Below are positions 11,001 to 21,076 of a DNA stretch of 64,000 nucleotides, piece by piece. The stretch is taken from the NCBI GenBank assembly GCA_947471745.1, contig CANJKZ010000826.1:434001-498000 (forward strand), read 5' to 3'. Each line of letters opens with the position of its first letter. Position 1 is the stretch's first letter. The notes below the pieces were generated by a model that was not told the DNA's origin, made no database searches, and saw only the letters and a list, made by a program, of their open reading frames with translations. The position numbers and the translations under genes were made by a program. The stretch is from Closterium sp. Naga37s-1. Lineage: Eukaryota; Streptophyta; Zygnematophyceae; Desmidiales; Closteriaceae.

Positions 11001-14000
11001 CAGAAACGATATGCGAAGAATTTCTGTACTCTTAAAGCTCACTCCTCTACCCCCCTTCTCCCCTTTTCTCCCCTCATATCAGATGCGGGAGTGCCCCTTC
11101 TGCTCATCAACCCTCCCCCCGAGCTCACCCCCAAAGGTAGCATGCACTGCTAAAGCTCATTCCCTGATTCCCCTCCCCTTCTCTCCCCACTATCAGATGC
11201 GGGAGTGCCCCTCCTACTCATCAACCCTTCCCCCGAGCTCACTCTCAAAGGGAAGAATTCTAAGAGCTTACCCCCTCTCCCCCTTTCTCCCCGCTTCTCC
11301 CCCCATATCAGATGCAGGAGTGCCCCTCCTACTCATCAACCCTCCCCCGGAGCTCACTCCCCAAGACACCACGTCGGTTCGGCGGGCGGCACGGGTAGGC
11401 TGGGGCCGAACCGAGGCTGCCCCGGCGGCTCGGTACGGCGATGTCATTGCGGCTTACGAGGGGGCGATGAGGGGCATTTACCAGCAATTACCCGGAATTG
11501 TGGTGAGTTATTCATAGTTGTATCTTCCTTTTCTTTTACCTCTCAGAACACAAAGCTACTTCCAAGGTTTGGTACTGTGATTTTATGGTTACGCAGCAAC
11601 CTTTTTTCCCCTCTCTCCCCCCACATCCGGCCCTGACTCGCCTCTTCCATCGCTCAATCAGCACTGGCGGCCAAGTCATGTACATTGGGGATGGCTTATT
11701 AGGCCTCGTGCGCCTGGTGGTGGGCTTGATACCCCCTTTCCCCACCTCTCCCCATCTCTTCCCACCTCTTTCCACCCCTTCTTCTCCCCCCACATCAGGC
11801 CCTGACTCGCCTCTTCCATCGCTCAATCAGCACTGCCGGCCAAGTCATGTACATTGGGGATGGCTTATTAGGCCTCGTGCGCCTGGTGGGCTTGATGCCC
11901 CCCCTTCCCCACCTCTCCCCATCTCTTCCCACCCCTTCTCCCTCCCTCCCCCCCCCACACCAGGCCCTCACCCGCCTCTTCCATCACTCCAGCAGCACTG
12001 GTGGCCGGGTCATGCACATAGCGAATGACTCACTCGGCCTGGTGCGCCTGGTATCCCCTTTTCCCCACCCATTCCCCCACCCATCCCATCCCCCCCACCC
12101 CTTAGTGGGAATATACGCTCAAACCCTAAAGCGTATAGCGTATACACGCTAGCGTGTGTACGCAAAACGCAATACGCTAGCTAATACGCTATACGCTATC
12201 AAAAAAAAATTCGGGCTGCCCAGGGAAAAAAATCGCTTGTATACAGAAAGATGCGGAATCTTCTGCTGAGCATTTCGCCTAAGTCGAAATGCAATTTGAC
12301 GGTCTAGGGAAGCGGGAGTGGGCCTTCGAAGTTGCAGGCAGTTCAAATTTGAACATTAGCTTGGTACCGCATTGGAACCCATATTATCTACGAATTCCAA
12401 CCTGTCCAAAACGTCCCCCACCAAACCCCACTCACGCTACTTACCAGCCAGCAAAATTCCAGTCGTCATTTCTAGTTGGCATTCCCGCTTTCTAACAGCA
12501 GAGCTCCTTCCGATTCCTACCTACTTCTCCTTTTAGTGTCTACTCCACGTCCCACCCCAATCGCCGTTCAGACTTAGGGAAATGCTACGAAAGTCTTAAT
12601 GAGAATAGGGATCACCTTCTTAATCTTGAGCACGACGTTTTTTTCACCCTGCCCGGGATAGTTTTTTACCTGCCCGAAAAAGCGTATTACCAAATCGACC
12701 CTTAAGCGTTTAGCCTATATACGTTCGCGTATATACGATACACGTATATACGCTATAAGCGTATATTCCCACTAAGCCCCACCCTCCCTTCTCCCACACC
12801 AGGCCCTCACTCGTCTCTTCCATCGCGCCATCAGCACTGGCAGCTGGGTCATGTGCATTGGAGACGACCTATTAGGCCTGGCGGGACTGGTGGCTTTAGG
12901 GTGGTGCTGGTGCGCCTGGCACCCCCCCTTCCCAACTCTCCCCCCCTCCCCTTCCCCCTCCCCACTTCACCCCTCACACCAGGCCCTCACTCGTCTCTTC
13001 CATCACTCCAGCAGCACTGGCAGCTGGGTCATGTGCATTGGGGACGACCTATTAGGCCTGGTGGGACTGGTGGCTTTCGGGTGGTGCTGGTGCACCTGGT
13101 ACCACCCATTCCAGCCTCTTCCCCCCACCCCCCATCAGGCCCTCACCCGTCTCTTCCATCGCGCCATCAGCACTGGTGGCCGGGTCATGTATATTGCATT
13201 GCAGTAAGCACTTTCCAACTCTCCCACCCATCCCCCTTCCCCCTCCCCCCCCTCCATCAGGCCCTCACTCGCCTCTTCCATCGCGCCATCAGCACTGGTG
13301 GCCGGGTCATGTATATTGGAGACGACTCACACCCACTCGGCCTGGTCCGCCTGGTGGTGGGCTTGATGCCCCCCTTTTTCCACCACTTCCCACCTCTCCC
13401 CACCCCTTCTCTCCCCCGCCCCCTCATCAGGCCCTCACTCGTCTCTTCCATCACGCCATCAGCACGGGCAGCTGGGCCATGTACATTGGAGACGACTCAC
13501 ACTCACTGGGCCTGGTGCCTCTGGTGGGCTTGATGCCCCACCTCTCCCCACCTCTTTCCACCCCTACTCCTCTCCACACCAGGCCCTCACCTGTCTCTTC
13601 CATCGCGCCATCAGCACTGGTGGCCGTGTGATGTACATTGGAGACGACTCGCTTGGCCTTGTTGGCCTTATAGGTGAGAGAGCGAGAGATGAGAAGTGTG
13701 TATTCTAGAGCAATCCCTGTGATGCGCCCATCACAGTCGCTCCATCAGCACTGGTGGCCGTGTCATGTATATTGGAGACGACTCACTCGGGATCGTGGGG
13801 CTGATAGTTGAGATTTGTGCTTGCGCCCACGCTTGTATCGTGCTTTAGAATTCTCAGAAGTGTGTGGGGTGGGACGGTGAGTCCCTTACTCTTCTAATAA
13901 GGAGATTCCCCTTCGTCCTCCTCCCTCCTCCCCTCCTCTCTCTTCTCCCTTCCCCCCTCTCTCCCTCAGACGCATCAGAGCAGGTTTCCTACCTTTGGAG

Positions 14001-14820
14001 CTCGGCCAGGCTCCTTCCAAGGCTTCTTCGTTCCTCCCTCCTCCTTTCTCTCCTCTCATCTCCCTATCTCGCTCCCTCCCTCCCCCTCTCCTCCCCCACA
14101 GACGCGTCAGAGCAGGTTCCCACCTTTGGAACTCGGCCAGGCTCCTTCCAAGCCTTTCCCTGTCCTTAATCTTCTGTACTCCTCCATCCTCCTCTTTATC
14201 TTCTCTGATCCCCCCCGTCCTCCCACACAGACGCGTCAGAGCAGTTTCCCACCTTTGGAGCTCGGCCAGGCTCGTTCCAAGCCGTCCTCGCCTCCACTCC
14301 TTATCCTCCTCGCTCCTCCTCTCTTCCTCCTCTTTTCCTCCTCTCTTCCTCCTCTCTTCCTCCTCGCTCCTCCTCTCTTCCTCCTCTTTTCCTCCTCTCT
14401 TCCTCCTCTTTTCCTCCTCTCTTCCTCCTCTCATCCCCTCTTTCCCACACACATGCCTCGGATTAGGTCCCCACCTTTGGGGCACGGCACGGCCAGGCTC
14501 CTTCCAAGGCTTTCTCACCTCCACCCTCCTCCTTTATCTTCTCTTTTCCTCCTCTCAGCCCCCCTTTGTCACGCAGACGCATCAGAGCAGGTCCCGACCT
14601 TTGGAGCGCGGCCAGGCTCGTTCCTTCCTTCCAAGCCTTTCAGTATTTAGCCTCCCTTCCTCCTCTCATCCCCTCTTCCCCACACAGATGCCTCTGAGCA
14701 GGTCCCCACCTTTGGAGCGCGGCCAGGCTCGTTCCAAGGCTTCCTCACCTCCACGTGGCACCGCCTGATTCGTCCGTTGAACCAGCACACAGTCGATCCC
14801 CTGGGCTCATCTGCTGCTAG

Positions 14821-14868
<48 letters not shown>

Positions 14869-17800
14869 AAGCAGGCGCAACATCCGGAGGAGCAGCAGCA
14901 GGAGAAGCAAGGCAGGGGCTAGGGAAGGTGAAAACGAGAAAAACAGCAGCAGGTCTCAGGTAGCAGATGCAGCAACAAGACAGAGGACCGGCAGGGGCAG
15001 CGAGGCGAGCACTAGCGGGAGTAGCAGCACGAGCTCTTGGTTCTTTCCCTTCCGGGCTTCTGCTGCTTCTGCCTCTTCTCCTGCTGCATCCGACTCACTC
15101 TATCGCCAGCCCACGCCAGAGCCGTTAAAGTCAATCAGCACAGACTACTTTCTGCTTGAGATTCTCCCCACCACACGGTGAGTTAGGTCCGCAGTAGCAG
15201 GAGTAGCAGCACAAGCTTTTGAGGCGCCTCAAAAGTCGGTGAGTTAGGTCCGCACGCAGTAGCAGGAGCAGCAGCACAAGCTCTTGGTTCTTTCCCTTCC
15301 GGGCTTTTGCTGCTTCTGTTGCTGCTACTGTATCCCACTCTTCATCTCGCCAAGCCACGCCAGAACCACTGAAGTTAATCAGCGCAGACTACTTTCTCGA
15401 CCAAGTCCTCCCCACCACACGGTGAGCTAGGCGCCTGCTACGTCTCGCAATCCGTGCTATGCTTGACCAATATGGTCCGTGGCAGGCACATACCCCATCA
15501 CATCACACTCACCTTCTTGCCAATTCACGCCAGAGGCACTCAAGGCAATCAGCACAGACTACTTTCTCGACCAAGTCCTCCCCTCCACACGGTGAGCTAG
15601 GCGCCTGCTACGTCTCGCAATCCGTGCTATGCTTGACCAATATGGTCAGTGGCACATACCCCATCACATCACACTCACCTTCTTGCCAATTCACGCCAGA
15701 GGCACTCAAGGCAATCAGCGCAGACTACTTTCTCGACCAAGTCCTCCCCGCCACACGGTGAGCTAGGCGCCTGCTACGTCTCGCAATCCGTGCTATGTTT
15801 GACCAATATGGTCAGTGGCACATACCCCATCACACTCACCTTCTTGCCAATTCACGCCAGAGGCACTCAAGGCAATCAGCGCAGACTACTGTCTCGACCA
15901 AGTCCTCCCCTCCACACGGTGAGCTAGGCGCCTGCTACGTCTCGCAATCCGTGCTATGCTTGACCAATATGGTCCGTGGCAGGCACATACCCCATCACAT
16001 CACACTCACCTTCTTGCCAATTCACGCCAGAGGCACTCAAGGCAATCAGCACAGACTACTTTCTCGACCAAGTCCTCCCCTCCACACGGTGAGCTAGGCG
16101 CCTGCTACGTCTCGCAATCCGTGCTATGCTTGACCAATATGGTCCGTGGCAGGCACATACCCCATCACATCACACTCACCTTCTTGCCAATTCACGCCAG
16201 AGGCACTCAAGGCAATCAGCACAGACTACTTTCTCGACCAAGTCCTCCCCTCCACACGGTGAGCTAGGCGCCTGCTACGTCTCGCAATCCGTGCTATGCT
16301 TGACCAATATGGTCCGTGGCAGGCACATACCCCATCAAATCACACTCACCTTCTTGCCAATTCACGCCAGAGGCACTCAAGGCAATCAGCACAGACTACT
16401 TTCTCGACCAAGTCCTCCCCTCCACACGGTGAGCTAGGCGCCTGCTACGTCTCGCAATCCGTGCTATGCTTGACCAATATGGTCCGTGGCAGGCACATAC
16501 CCCATCACATCACACTCACCTTCTTGCCAATTCACGCCAGAGGCACTCAAGGCAATCAGCACAGACTACTTTCTCGACCAAGTCCTCCCCTCCACACGGT
16601 GAGCTAGGCGCCTGCTACGTCTCGCAATCCGTGCTATGCTTGACCAATATGGTCCGTGGCAGGCACATACCCCATCACATCACACTCACCTTCTTGCCAA
16701 TTCACGCCAGAGGCACTCAAGGCAATCAGCGCAGACTACTTTCTCGACCAAGTCCTCCCCGCCACACGGTGAGCTAGGCGCCTGCTACGTCTCGCAATCC
16801 GTGCTATGTTTGACCAATATGGTCAGTGGCACATACCCCATCACACTCACCTTCTTGCCAATTCACGCCAGAGGCACTCAAGGCAATCAGCACAGACTAC
16901 TGTCTCGACCAAGTCCTCCCCACCACACGGTGAGCTAGGCGCCTGCTAGACCCAGCAACCCACATGCAGTGTAGTGCAGTGCCCACTCAGCCTCTCGCCA
17001 AGCCACGCCAGAGCCACTCAAGGCAATCAGCACAGACTACTGTCTCGACCAAGTCCTCCCCACCACACGGTGAGCTAGGCGCCTGCTAGACCCAGCAACC
17101 CACATGCAGTGTAGTGCAGTGCCCACTCAGCCTCTCGCCAAGCCACGCCAGAGCCACTCAAGGCAATCAGCACAGACTACTTTCTCGACCAAGTCCTCCC
17201 CACCACACGGTGAGCTAGGCGCCTGCTAGACCCAGCAACCCACATGCAGTGTAGTGCAGTGTAGTGCAGTGCCCACTCAGCCTCTCGCCAAGCCACGCCA
17301 GAGCCACTCAAGGCAATCAGCACAGACTACTTTCTCGACCAAGTCCTCCCCACCACACGGTGAGCTAGGCGCCTGCTAGACCCAGCAACCCACATGCAGT
17401 GTAGTGCACCACTCATTCTCTCGCCAAGCCACGCCAGAGCCACTCAAGGCAATCAGCACAGACTACTTTCTCGACCAAGTCCTCCCCACCACACGGTGAG
17501 CTTGCTTGCAGTAAGCTGCCTGCTATCCCTGCCGAGTATTGACACGCTTAGTTTTGAGACGTCTAGTTTTGAGACGTCTCAAAACTACACCACACGGTGA
17601 GCTAGCAGTAAGCTGCCTGCTATCTTTGCCGAGTATGCTCTGTGGTACGTACCGCACCTGGACCCTCTGGTCCAACTCACTGTCTCACCAATGCACGCCA
17701 GAGCCATCCGCACCCAGACCACTTTCTTGACACGGTTCTTTTCACCATACGGTCAGTGTTTCTGGTTGAAATTTCTGGTCAGGGTTCCATATTCAGTTCA

Positions 17801-20529
17801 TCGAATTACTGTGTCCAACGCACGGTGAGCGTTTCTTATTTGGGGTTTTTAAGTTCACCGCATCTAGTGACCATCAACTAGCACAAATACTTTCTTGGCA
17901 GGGTTCTTCCAACCACACGGCACAGCAACCCGCATGCAGTGCAGCAACCTCTCGCTCACTCGTCCCTCTCACCAATCCACGCCAGAAGTGTAAAAGTCAA
18001 TCAGCGTTGAAGTCGATATTGAAAAAAAAAATGGAAAAAAGAGTGAATTCTAAAAATATATATATATACATATACGTAAATATATATACAAACACAAAAA
18101 AGCCAGAAGTGAAGAAGTCAATCAGCGTTGAAGGCCTATGCTTTCTCAAGGAGCTTAAAGAAGAGTGTTTTTTTTATAATTTTTGAGACGTCTCAAATCC
18201 ACGCCAGAAGTGTAAAAGTCAATCAGCGTTGAAGTCCATGCTTTCTGAAGGAGGTTATCTCAACCTCTTCCTGCCCACATTCTACAGCCACAGCTTTTTC
18301 TTCTCCCTCTCACAACTCCCCTTTCCTTCTTTCCTGCTCAGGGACTGCTGTCCCTTGCTTTGCTAAGTGTCGGTGTGGCTTCCCTGCCGCTCGTCCCCGC
18401 TCCGCTATTCTCGCACTCATATTTTGTTCCTTTCCTCTTTCTTACTCCTCCCTTCCTTCCCGTCCTCTTTCCCAACCACCCCTGCTGTTTCCATATCTTC
18501 CAGTGCCAACGACACTGTACTCCTGTTAAAATCACATGTTCTACAGCCACAGCTGCTCCCTCTCCCGCTGCCCACCGCCCTCCACACACGAGCCAAGCAG
18601 GGGCTGCTGTCCCTTGCTTTGCTAAGTGTCGGTGTGGCACCTCACGATTTTCTACAGCATTTCCCTCTTCCCCCCGCTGCTCACCCACCTTTCGTTTGTT
18701 TCCTCCCTTCTTTTCCTCTTCCTCCCTCGCTTGCTGCTTCCAGTGCCAACGACACGGTTCTCCTGTTAGAGTCACACGTGCTACAGCCACAGCTGTTCCC
18801 TCTCCTCACCGCCCTCCACACACGGCCCAAGCAGGGACTGATGTGCCTCGCTTTGCTAAGTATTGGTGTGGCTCATTGCTCCACGTCCAAGCTCCTCTAA
18901 ACTCACACTCAACATTCGTTGCTTTCCTCCTTTTTCTCCCTCCCTTGCTTCCCTGCCTGTTGTTTGCAAACCCCCAGTGCCAACGACACAATTCTCCTGT
19001 TAGAGTCACACGTGCTACAGCCACAGCTGTTCCCTCTACCGCTCCTCACCGCCCTCCACACACGAGCCAAGCAGGGGCTGCTGTCCCTCGCTTTGCTAAG
19101 TGTCGGTGTGGCTCCTCACGACCGGCTCTTAATGGTGTATGATGATGAGGATGGGGTGGAGGAGGGGAAGGAGCGGGAGGAAGAGGAGGAAGGGGAGGAG
19201 AGTGAAGTGGAAGGGAGTGAGGAGGAGGGGGAGGAGGAGGGGAGGGAGGAGGATGAGGAGGGAGAGGAGGAGGGGGGTGATCAAGGGGAGAGTGGAGCAG
19301 GAGGGCAGGGGGAGGAAGGGGAGGAGGGAGTGGGGGAGGGAGGGGAGGAGGGAGGGGAGGAGGGAGGGGAGGAGGACGAAGAGGAGGAAGGGGGAAGTAG
19401 CGATTCTGGGGTGCTGGTAGGGAGGGAGTTACAAGAGGAGCGATTGGCTGTAGCTAAGGAGAAGGCAGACGGTGCATCTGATCAGGGGACTGAGGAGGAC
19501 AGCGAGGAAGGGAGTGAGTGGGAGTCAGTGGATGGGGATGAAACCGAGCATGTGCTTCACAGTAGCGCCACGGGTCAAGCTTCTGAGTCGACTCAAAACA
19601 CATCTAAACACGCCACGGGTCAAGCTTCTGAGTCGACTCAAAACACATCTAAACACGCCACGGGTCAAGCTTCTGAGTCTACTCAGAAGCCCCTTGGTGG
19701 TGAAACAGCAGCAGCAGAAGGTGCAGCAGCAGTGACTGGAGCAGAGGCTGAAGCTGAAGCACCACTAATAGCTGTAGCAGGAATTGATACAGAGGCTGAC
19801 GCAGTAACAGGTGCTGCACCAAACAGGAAGCGGCAACCCAAGCCCATGGCATCAGCATCTGCTCTCTTCTCAGACCTCCCTTTTTCCTCCTCCCCCTCCT
19901 CTCTATCCTCCTCCTCCGCGTCCTCCACCTCCTCCCCCATGCCCTCCTATTTCTCCTCTCCTTCCCCACAACCCCTCAGTCCCACCTTCCTCCATGTCAC
20001 TGTCTCCCTTCCCGCTCCCTCCGCCGCGCCTCTCCTCCCCCGTACCGACCTCTTTGCACAACTAGCAGTAAAATTTGCGCTCAACGTTGCAAGTAGCGGG
20101 GCGCATGTGCTTTTAGGCAAAGTGTACAGTAACCGCATGGTGGACCTTAGAGTGAGTAACGAGAAGCTCTTTAAGAGAGCGGTGAGGGTGGTGGGGGAGC
20201 TGGCAGGGGTTGGGGCAGAGGAGGCGGAGAGCTGTGTGAGGAGGGCGATAGTGGTTGCTGAAAGGGAAGAGGGGATGGAGGGGAGGGAGGGGATGGAGGA
20301 GAGGACGGGGAGTGTGAAGGGGGAGGTAGGGGGGGATGATGAGGGGGATAGCATGGGAAGGACGGTTGAGGAGATGGTGAGGGTTGGGGCAAAGATGGAA
20401 AGAATAGTAACCACTGCTATTCTGCTGGCAGCTGGGTGCTTTGTTGATGCAGAGAGCGCTAGGGATGCAGCACTCAGCAACAGGAGTGTGCGAATGCTAG
20501 TTGCCGATGCGTTAAAGAGGAAAACCTAG
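2864..20529 (+). CDS. GCKR: Glucokinase-regulatory-protein-like protein (GCKR/MurQ double SIS family), 13-exon gene
   Basis: Chosen exons: 2864-3040, 4248-4307, 4813-4866, 5433-5525, 7012-7116, 7579-7629, 7867-7941, 8200-8316, 8604-8718, 11312-11502, 13583-13673, 14688-15177 and 18978-20529. They sum to 3171 nt (1056 aa) and all junction phases agree. Family motifs appear in order: LTERPN, GAGTSGRIAF, FLIAGG, EGAEDN, GISCGLSAP, VMGFNPPSLA, SPAVGP, TGSTRLKGG, VMYIGDDSLGLV, PTFG, GAHVLLGKVYSN and SNEKLFKRA. This matches animal GCKR and bacterial MurNAc-6-P etherase (MurQ). The MurQ segment carrying the first catalytic Glu (DASE) is replaced by a GCKR-like stretch (VVLCFN), while the second (EGAED) is kept, so a sugar-phosphate-sensing regulator is more likely than an etherase (inference). 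It exceeds animal GCKR (about 625 aa) because of serine-rich and very acidic low-complexity inserts. The start is fixed by homology upstream of Met 2927 (LTERPN) and by the second copy. Confidence 0.82.
3345..3420 (+). repeat. 14-bp G-rich minisatellite in intron 1
   Basis: The unit GGGGGGAGCGCAGA is repeated about five times. The rest of intron 1 (3041-3600) contains nothing else that I recognise. Confidence 0.8.
3600..4310 (+). repeat. Exon 2 array: five tandem copies
   Basis: Copies of the sequence encoding IRVVDQLTAVAAEIV, each preceded by a pyrimidine tract and TATATCAG or ACATCAG, begin near 3610, 3757, 3871, 4096 and 4248. The last copy fits the reading frame best. Its likely donor is GC rather than GT (AAG followed by GCATGC). 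The orthologous single exon in the second copy (37350-37409, minus strand) has AAG followed by GCAAGC, a good GC-AG donor. The other copies carry substitutions and partial GAGAATTCT palindromes. Confidence 0.7.
4813..4866 (+). CDS. GCKR-like exon 3 (phosphosugar-loop motif)
   Basis: The exon encodes DSAVVVSGAGTSGRIAFQ between a CTCCAG acceptor and a GTGCTT donor, both in phase 0. GAGTSGR is the SIS-domain loop that binds the sugar phosphate in MurQ and GCKR proteins. It is single-copy here, but the second locus has about six copies. Confidence 0.85.
4936..5012 (+). repeat. (GT)n microsatellite in intron 3
   Basis: About 38 uninterrupted GT dinucleotides lie between exon 3 and exon 4. Confidence 0.95.
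5433..5525 (+). CDS. GCKR-like exon 4 (LIAGG motif)
   Basis: The 93-nt exon encodes 31 residues, including RRYGLPPCFHFLIAGG, between TGCAG and GTGTGT. It aligns to the GCKR segment linking the phosphosugar loop to the LIAGG strand. Phase is 0 at both ends. About seven copies occur in the second locus (34.3-36.2 kb). Confidence 0.85.
5612..5895 (+). repeat. 76-bp tandem repeat with a GAGAATTCTC palindrome in each unit
   Basis: Units begin at GATATGG 5620, 5696, 5772 and 5848, an exact 76-bp period. Three junctions carry TTTTTGAGAATTCTCAAAAA. Each unit also holds the near-palindrome GATATGGCGGCTCATATC. The repeat lies in intron 4, immediately before the exon 5 array. Confidence 0.95.
5985..7116 (+). 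repeat. Exon 5 array: about eight tandem copies
   Basis: Copies encoding AQEGAEDNQEAAEAALRRVE recur near 6050, 6165, 6295, 6478, 6660, 6838 and 7012, with a decayed copy near 5985. Most keep the CCAG acceptor. Only the last (7012-7116) continues into a long in-phase exon ending CTCTAT before GTGAGT, which joins correctly to IGISCG of exon 6. EGAEDN corresponds to the second conserved acidic motif of MurQ. Two copies have deletions or changed acceptors. Confidence 0.8.
7579..7941 (+). CDS. GCKR-like exons 6 and 7
   Basis: Exon 6 (7579-7629) encodes IGISCGLSAPYVAAQVK and exon 7 (7867-7941) encodes 25 residues including YAVAVMGFNPPSLAPN. Both have AG acceptors and GTGGGT donors in phase 0. These are the most strongly conserved GCKR strands (GISxGLSAPFV and VGFNP). 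They are single-copy here and absent from the second locus, so only this gene can make the full SIS fold. Confidence 0.85.
8069..8316 (+). CDS. GCKR-like exon 8, two copies
   Basis: A partial copy starts at 8069 (GAAGVTFQSVLQELRARID) and a full copy spans 8200-8316 (39 residues ending HFILSPAVGP before GTAGGT). GCKR has the matching sequence FVLNPAIGPE. The second locus (48.3-50.6 kb, minus) has eight or more copies of the same exon. Confidence 0.8.
8490..9330 (+). repeat. Exon 9 and its partial tandem copies
   Basis: The working exon is 8604-8718 (TGSTRLKGGTATK, then the helix ETIFSRAIARVLRLPAL), ending in phase 1 before GTGAGT. A truncated copy begins near 8500. Downstream, about five copies of only the 3' end of the exon plus its donor and intron start follow between 8800 and 9260, with a period of 110-125 bp. 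These lack an acceptor and the TGSTR part, so they should not be usable. Confidence 0.8.
9600..11502 (+). repeat. Exon 10 array: nine copies, last one full length
   Basis: The motif GVPLLLINPPPEL follows a pyrimidine tract and ATCAG or CCAG near 9621, 9755, 9889, 10023, 10231, 10935, 11082, 11197 and 11312. The first four form a 134-bp tandem repeat. Only the last copy (11312-11502) reads on into YGDVIAAYEGAMRG and ends GGAATTGTG before GTGAGT. Its first two bases complete the codon left by exon 9. Confidence 0.8.
10268..10890 (+). repeat. 66-bp tandem repeat built on a TTTTGAGTCGACTCAAAA palindrome
   Basis: About nine units with an exact 66-bp period (AAGGATAGC at 10283, 10349 and so on) each contain the palindrome and then CTCCAGAGCTCACTCCC, the end of an exon 10 copy. 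One unit has C to G in CAACCGTCC. Because 66 is divisible by 3, an antisense frame of 255 codons stays open through the array; I regard it as a by-product. Confidence 0.95.
11630..13673 (+). repeat. Exon 11 array: nine full copies and one partial
   Basis: Copies encoding ALTRLFHRAISTGGRVMYIG start near 11631, 11806, 11964, 12802, 12980, 13137, 13258, 13430 and 13583, and a fragment lies at 13735-13812. Each follows CACACCAG or CATCAG. The 13583-13673 copy ends in LGLVGLIG with a phase-1 donor GTGAGA and joins correctly to exon 12. The motif corresponds to GCKR HVYLVGWQTLGIIAI in the second SIS domain. A 674-bp TIR element interrupts the array. Confidence 0.8.
12102..12775 (+). mobile_element. 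Non-autonomous TIR element (MITE-like), 674 bp
   Basis: The ends are an exact 18-bp inverted repeat, TTAGTGGGAATATACGCT and its complement. Next to each end are many copies of TATACGC or CGTATA in both orientations. If TA is the target duplication, the true termini are GTGGG...CCCAC, compatible with a Tc1/mariner-like or Stowaway-like element; a TTA/TAA end is the alternative. There is no transposase. Internal GGGCTGCCCAGGG and CTGCCCGGG motifs resemble those in the element at 49650-50097. Confidence 0.8.
13966..15177 (+). repeat. Exon 12 array: six copies, last one long
   Basis: Copies encoding DASEQVPTFGARPGSFQ recur near 13972, 14101, 14231, 14455, 14577 and 14688, each after a pyrimidine-rich tract and CAG. 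The last (14688-15177, 490 nt) extends through RLIRPLNQHTVDPLG, a CAG-encoded serine run (14818-14868) and a serine/arginine-rich insert to DYFLLEILPTTR. The donor GTGAGT is in phase 2. PTFG matches HTFG of GCKR. The serine-rich insert is not part of the family core. Confidence 0.78.
15230..17500 (+). repeat. Tandem array of the 3' end of exon 12 (about fourteen copies)
   Basis: The segment encoding PEALKAISTDYFLDQVLPTTR plus its donor and following intron is repeated with a period of about 170 bp between 15520 and 16960 and about 120-150 bp between 16960 and 17500. Units are nearly identical, so the expansion is recent. A possible acceptor, CGCCAG, inside each unit would define a 58-nt exon, which shifts the frame unless three are used together. 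Splicing from 15177 straight to 18978 keeps the frame. Overlapping 103-residue frames in the array are shadows. Confidence 0.9.
17500..18340 (+). other. Intron 12 remainder with decayed exon-tail copies
   Basis: Degenerate copies of the exon 12 tail with ACACGGTGAG or ACGGTCAGT donors persist at 17588, 17750, 17820 and 17910. An AT-rich patch with a TA microsatellite lies at 18055-18090. Two copies of CACGCCAGAAGTGTAAAAGTCAATCAGC-type sequence (split here at 17980 and 18199) flank a GAGACGTCTC palindrome near 18184. No other gene is visible. Confidence 0.6.
18340..20529 (+). CDS. GCKR-like exon 13 (terminal, second SIS domain end) with three upstream partial copies
   Basis: Copies of the head of this exon (ANDTVLLLESHVLQPQL) begin near 18505, 18746 and 18978, and a tail fragment lies at 18340. 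The last runs to a TAG at 20527-20529. It encodes LLMVYDDEDG, then about 140 residues dominated by Glu and Gly, then three 15-residue repeats (ASESTQNTSKHATGQ, 19570-19680), an Ala/Glu-rich stretch, a Ser/Pro-rich stretch, and the conserved end LAVKFALNVASSGAHVLL, GKVYSNRMVDLRVSNEKL and IVTTAILLAAGCFVDAESA. This end matches the lid region of GCKR and MurQ. The acidic block is also present in the second locus, so it predates the duplication. Confidence 0.8.
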
Positions 20530-20888
20530 TGTGTTGGATGATTAGAGGACAAAAAGCATATATGTCTATTGTCTATGATATTACAAGAAGCGCCCTGGAC
20601 TGGGAGGGAAGACAACTCACAGGGCTCGGAAGGTGTGCAGGGCACTAGATGAGTGTACGGTTAGTGATATTTTCTATTGTACGTATTGGCATTGTGGACT
20701 TTATGCAAGCAGGTTTTTTCTGCGACTTCGCTTACCGTGGTAATTGTGAAAGTCTACTTAGGCTGACTTGCAAAGGCAGCGTTATCATTTCATATGGGCC
20801 AGCATTATCATTTCATATGGGTTCTAGTAGATCGTTCTCGTCGTATACAAATCTACATAACAACATACACAATTGGGTGGGCGGGTGG

Positions 20889-21076
20889 GAAATAAGAACT
20901 ACAAATTGAGAAATGAAAACGTGGGTGGGGACGAATGTCCCCACGTCCCTCCTTTGTAGGCAAAAGAGGGTGAGTAGCGCTTCGGCGCTACCTTTGCTGT
21001 GCTGGCCACGTACCCCTTTTCACAATACAAAATTTTAGAAAGTGTTACATTACATTACACTTTCAAAATTTATCAT
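20889..21076 (-). repeat. Split direct repeat A2 of the DIRS element
   Basis: This is identical to 26619-26806 except for one base near the end (AAAATT versus AAAAAT). It contains two hairpins: GGGGACGAATGTCCCC, with longer arms, and GTAGCGCTTCGGCGCTAC. Confidence 0.95.

Noticed and set aside
15459..16938. Series of about 103-residue frames with MLDQYGPWQAHTPSHH
   Set aside because: They cross donor sites and introns of the exon 12 tail repeat and are in the wrong frame relative to the GCKR-like protein.
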